NCBI GenBank assembly: GCA_964035795.1
Contig: OZ038322.1
Span: 20,376,674 to 20,440,673, forward strand
Direction: 5' to 3'
From: Pterobdella sp. o SKG-2022
Lineage: Eukaryota > Annelida > Clitellata > Hirudinida > Piscicolidae
Length of the DNA: 64,000 nucleotides
This document shows positions 59,713-64,000 of the stretch, piece after piece. The position numbers and the translations under genes are program-made. The notes beneath the pieces were generated by a model. It searched no databases and was not told the origin of the DNA. It was given only the letters and a program-made list of their open reading frames with translations. Position 1 is the stretch's first letter; the number at the start of each line of letters is the position of its first letter.

Positions 59713-62700
59713 CTTGAGATTTTATATTTTTGTTTTATTTTATGCTATGTTATTGTTATAACCTTGATCGTTTTTATTATTTTCTCCAAAAGTAGATGTA
59801 TGTAGATATTCATAAGAATGTATGGATTCCCTTGTAATTTTGCCTGGTACATATGACACACATAGATATATGCACCCATATGGCTATATAAATGCTTCCA
59901 TATTTTTCCATTGATTTCTACTTTTGGGCAGGCAATTTAAACACAAGTATCTGAAGTTGAACATTAATTTTTTTTTATAACTTTTTGGTTTTGCATTGAA
60001 CATTTTTAAATTTTAAAACTTGTTTTGTAAACTCAGTTTGTTTTCTTCATTTCAAAGTTTTGTTTGAATGATCGAAGGTCCAAAAGGTTGGCTTTAATTA
60101 CAGCATTATGACTACCACGTTACTTGTGTTAAATTAGTTACATAAAAACGGTTTCAACCCTTAAAAACAAATTAAAATAAAATCGTTTCCAAGTCTTTTA
60201 TCTTCTACTTTAGATTTTTTAGCATGTTTTTATGATATGTTGTATAAATTTCATGTTAAAAGGGAAGTATAACCCTTCTAAATCAAAGGCTTTTTCAATT
60301 AGACCCTCATTTAGGTTAAAACAACTTGTTCCTCTTAATTGGAGTGATGTAATGAATCTATAACGTTTTTTTTTTCTTCTTAATTTACTACACTGTTTGA
60401 ATCAATGTTCAGTCTAGGTCAGCTCAAATATTATTTCATTATTCTTCTAAGTTGAAAAAATTTTTTTTTTAATTTATCGTTGATAAAATAAGTATACTTA
60501 AATATTTTCACAAAAAATAAATCTAGTTGTATATAATTAGAAACCTATTAAAACTTGAACAATATGAAATTATGGCCAGTCTCAAGCAGTGCAAGGAACT
60601 TTAAGCGTCACTGATCAAAGGCATTGAAATATGCACTGTCCATCAGTCCATGCACCTTGTCTTTAACTAGCACCACTGCGTGTTTGAAGCGTCAGATTTA
60701 GAAGGCCCATATTTATTGGCAGTTTAGAGTTTAAATTTTTTAAAAATTATTCTGATCATTTTAAACAAAAATTTGAAACAGAAAAATTATTTTAAATATG
60801 TTAAAATTTCATGACTAAATTAGTTGTTGAGTGAAAGGAAACAAACAGACATTAGAACTTTGTGTCAATAACAACATTTAAAATGGTTTGAAATCAGATT
60901 AGACTAGATAGCCTTGCAGCACTAAACGTGTGGAGTTCTTGTGTTGCACCCAGGCTCACTAACGAGGTGGCTATGAAAACATCGTTTGCATAATAACGAT
61001 AAACATGCTTTTAAAACATGCTCAAAACATAATTTTATATACTAATAAATATTGAGACATCATGTTATTTAAAAACTGCAGCTTTTCATAAAGTTGTCGT
61101 ATTTCTACATCATTATTCAATGATGAAACAGCTTGTTTTTTGTGTAGATTTAATTTGTAGGTCGCAATTCTATTATTTCGTAAATAATTAAAATTTAAGC
61201 AAGTTCATCTTTGGAAACTCACGGTTCAATGCTTGGTCATGTCTGTGAAGTTGAGTTTGTAAGTTTTTCTTAACCTTTCAGCTTATCAGTAAATCAATGA
61301 AACTTTTTTTTATTGAGCAATAATTCTCTAATTTAGGTTAAAGAAATAATTCTCTAAAAACAATTGGTTAATATTTTGAAGGTGAAGAGTAGTCCGTGAG
61401 TATTACTGAAATAGTTCAAATATAAAGTATTTAATTTTCGTCCTTTATATTGTTTTTCTACTTAAAAGTCCAAGCAACTATTACAACTTGAAAAAATATT
61501 TAAAATAATACATAGATTAATGTACTTCAACTAAACAAAATTCTTGAAAAAATTCAGTTCGATTTGTCAAATTTTTAATACACTTGTTACTACAATAAAA
61601 ACAGCAGTATTTTTCGATAAGTTTTTGCATATAAAATGTTAGTGTGCTGACATTTTTTGTTGTCTTAAATCTATTTAAAATCTCATAAATCAGCTTAAAA
61701 TTTTAAGAAAAGTTTCATATTGAAGGTACAATCCTTTTTCAAAAACTTCAAATGAACGTCTATTGTTTATATCAAAGATAAATCATATTATGATGATTGC
61801 TAAACGCATTAAAGTCATTTTTCCAACATTGAGTCATCAGTTGGCGAATGTTAATGGTGAATCACGAGTAAAACTAACTTTAAAAATGACACTAAACTAC
61901 TAAAACATTAAATTCAAGCAAAAAATTCTTATTAAATAACACAAAACACGAACGGATAATAAGGACGACAAAGACAACAAGACCATCTTGGAATTAGGAG
62001 GGTGGACAGGTAAGTTTGGTGATAAATGTTCCTTGTGTCATTACAGCATTATCACCACACATTCACGCGATCAGTTTTGATATATTAATCAAAATCTTCG
62101 TGTGGTTTAGAGCATTTATTTGATTACGACTAATGCTGACTGATTTTTTTTTTCAATTTTTTTTGCAAAACATTGAAATAAGTAGTTTTCATGCAACTAT
62201 TTTCATAAAAACTAAAATTTTTTATAGAATATACTTCGAAATAGTAAATTTAATCATATTAGTTGAAATATTTCAATAAAAATAAATTTGAAAACTAATT
62301 TTTCGTTTTCTCAACCTACATAAGCTGCTCCCGTTGAAGAGAGTTTAGTGCTATTAAATTTAACTTTTCAAAAACAATTAATGTACTTTTGAGTTATTTT
62401 CCAACAAAACATCACATGTGAGAAATTTTTGGAAAGATTTATCAAGACAAAAGCTAGAATTTTCAATAAGTATAGCCTTGATATAAAACGTTAGCCTATA
62501 ATATAAATAAAATAAAAGATTGAAATATTTTTGAAATTGAAACTTATTTTTTTTTAATTTTCTAGATTAGTTATTATAGTGATTCGCATTTATATAGCGC
62601 GCTTTTCACAGATTTCTTGATCTTTTTTTTCTTTTTTATCTAAAGAATTAATGCCTCAAACACCCCCATATTAATATTGCAATATTTCAGAATTCCACGT

Positions 62701-63690
62701 TGAAATCATTTGTATTAAAGTGATATTTGACGTTCAAGATTTTCGTTACACGAGCTTTTTTAATGGTGTTCTTTTCCACTTATTTAATCAAGCCATTCAT
62801 CCATTCAGTCAAGCAGCCAGCCGTTTGTTGGTACACATGTTAATCAATTTACAAAGACTTCCATTAATTATTTACAATTTCTCAATCCTATTATACAATT
62901 ATAAAAATTTCGTAAAAGATTCTAGAAGAAGAAATTTTCATTTAGAACTTTGATACAATGACGAAGAAACGTATTAACATATAGCGTATTGTATAGCGAA
63001 TCATAAATGTCCCTATCCTGTTATCTCCTATTTGCTTCAGACCTGCATTCTTGCGAACCAAACCACATTGAAAGTTTATCTTTGCAAGCATCTATCTTCA
63101 TATTTCTATGCTTCTCAATTACATTGTGTTGGCGATGTAAGAATGAAATAAATGAGCGGTTCAGATAAAGCTAGTGTATGAACAAAACGATTTTTAACAA
63201 AATTGATGATGGTTTGAGAAATTTTTTTGCTAACACATTTCACCCACGTTCTCAAAGATATTGAGACATGATAAGTCATCAATGTTGCTGTGCGTGTCTT
63301 AGTGACGCGAGATACCATCTCCAGAATAATCTTTTCCAGAGCTATATCTGTCTCCATAAGAAAATAAAAATATTCATAATAAATTAGACATAAGAAGTAT
63401 AATTTTTACCAGCAAAAACATTCAAAGTTACTTTGAAAAGATTTTATCGTTTGGGATGATTTATAGCATACCATAAAACGAAGAGATGTTTTATTTTCCA
63501 ATATTTTAGTGTTGAGATGGAGTCATTTCAGGCTTATGTTCATGGGATTGTATACGATGAAAAATAAATTAATTGTTATATCGCTTTTGTGATAGTATGA
63601 AAATCTCTAAAAGATAGATTCATTTTGAATTTTTATTTTAAAAGATTTATCCTATATCCTTATTGAAACCGAGAAAAACCCATTTTTTAG
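59713..63690. other. AT-rich region, no confident gene
   Basis: Nothing firmly supported. At 61956-62008 an open stretch ends at a strong donor (DNKDDKDNKTILELGGWT, then GTAAGT) but lacks a clear acceptor. At 62590-62610 there is a fragment of the SINE tail (TATATAGCGCGCTTTT). A minus-strand 80-codon frame at 63115-63357 (METDIALEKIILEMVSRV ...) is unrecognised. Confidence 0.35.
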
Positions 63691-63693
63691 GAA

Positions 63694-64000
63694 ATGAGCA
63701 AGAAAACGAGTATGGAACTACACAAAACTGAAAAGAAAAAAATTAATGAAAACCATACAAAAAATGCAAATAATGAAAAAATTGACAAAAAATCTAACTA
63801 CGATGAAGTTAATAACAATATAAATAACAGGCCTGTGAAAAGCATTAAAACTCTTACTGATTATAATAATAAAATCAGTGACACAACTCACCTTAATGGA
63901 GACAAAAGCAAAAGCCCTTGTTTTAAAGGTAATATTTCGGATATCAATCTTACAGATTTTGATCGAAACGACCACACTTTCACAAGTAATAATCTAAAAA
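63694..64000 (+). CDS. N-terminal exon of an unrecognised Lys/Asn-rich protein (runs off right edge)
   Basis: A T-rich tract and AG acceptor (CATTTTTTAG, 63681-63690) lead to an ATG at 63694, and the frame stays open for 102 codons to the window end. It reads MSKKTSMELHKTEKKKINEN, then alternating polar segments such as VNNNINNRPVKSIKTLTDY and NISDINLTDFDRND. Highly polar, apparently disordered, no signal peptide, no domain. The ATG may be internal to the exon, since the three bases before it (GAA) are also open. The minus frame 63718-63975 is its shadow. Confidence 0.55.
   Translation, partial: MSKKTSMELHKTEKKKINENHTKNANNEKIDKKSNYDEVNNNINNRPVKSIKTLTDYNNKISDTTHLNGDKSKSPCFKGNISDINLTDFDRNDHTFTSNNLK

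Noticed and set aside
62720..62953. 77-codon plus ORF near the right end
   Set aside because: Low-complexity and hydrophobic/aromatic-rich as expected from T-rich DNA; no splice context.
1..64000. CRISPR arrays, bacterial operons, rRNA genes
   Set aside because: No regularly spaced repeats or rRNA-like blocks; intron-split genes and SINEs show a eukaryotic animal genome.

Overview
This is an AT-rich animal genomic window. Genes are split by many GT-AG introns, and there are tRNA-derived SINEs, Penelope-like, piggyBac and non-LTR retroelement remnants, and a DEG/ENaC channel relic, a family restricted to animals. I cannot name the species. The decayed retroelement in gene A resembles a type I associate with cnidarians, sponges and molluscs, but that is only a hint.

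Layout. 145-1818 (minus): first three exons of glucosamine-6-phosphate isomerase, running off the left edge. 4001-47925: a tandem array of five M1-family (puromycin-sensitive-type) aminopeptidase loci, all on the plus strand, here called A, B, C, D' and D. They share a 21-exon architecture and, where the 5' end survives, a signal-peptide exon and a TATA-box promoter with a conserved upstream block. Only A (4127-15156) reads as a complete 876-residue secreted zinc aminopeptidase. B (19370-20630) lost exons 3-8 through an in-frame exon 2/exon 9 fusion and has no exons after 12. C (22073-31689) is nearly complete but has an 11-bp frameshift in exon 2 and a lost splice donor. D' (36222-38294) is a fragment with stops. 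D (41882-47925) has a frameshift, splice-site losses, a nonsense codon, a lost 3' end and a QELAH/GSMEN active site. 50521-52141: degenerate 3' half of a DEG/ENaC channel gene. 52142-63690: about 11.5 kb with no confident gene, a 15-bp-unit minisatellite and a few orphan exon-like stretches. 63694-64000: start of a Lys/Asn-rich coding exon that leaves the right edge.

The gaps and introns of the array hold mobile-element debris: six SINE copies related to tRNA-Ile(AAT), inverted-repeat (MITE-like) elements, two different RT relics, a Penelope relic and a piggyBac relic. The main story is expansion and decay of a secreted aminopeptidase cluster. Functional output today probably comes from A; the other loci may be transcribed, because their promoters are preserved, but most cannot make a full enzyme. 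Exon/intron models were built by hand from splice consensus plus alignment of the paralogues to each other; no transcript evidence was available.
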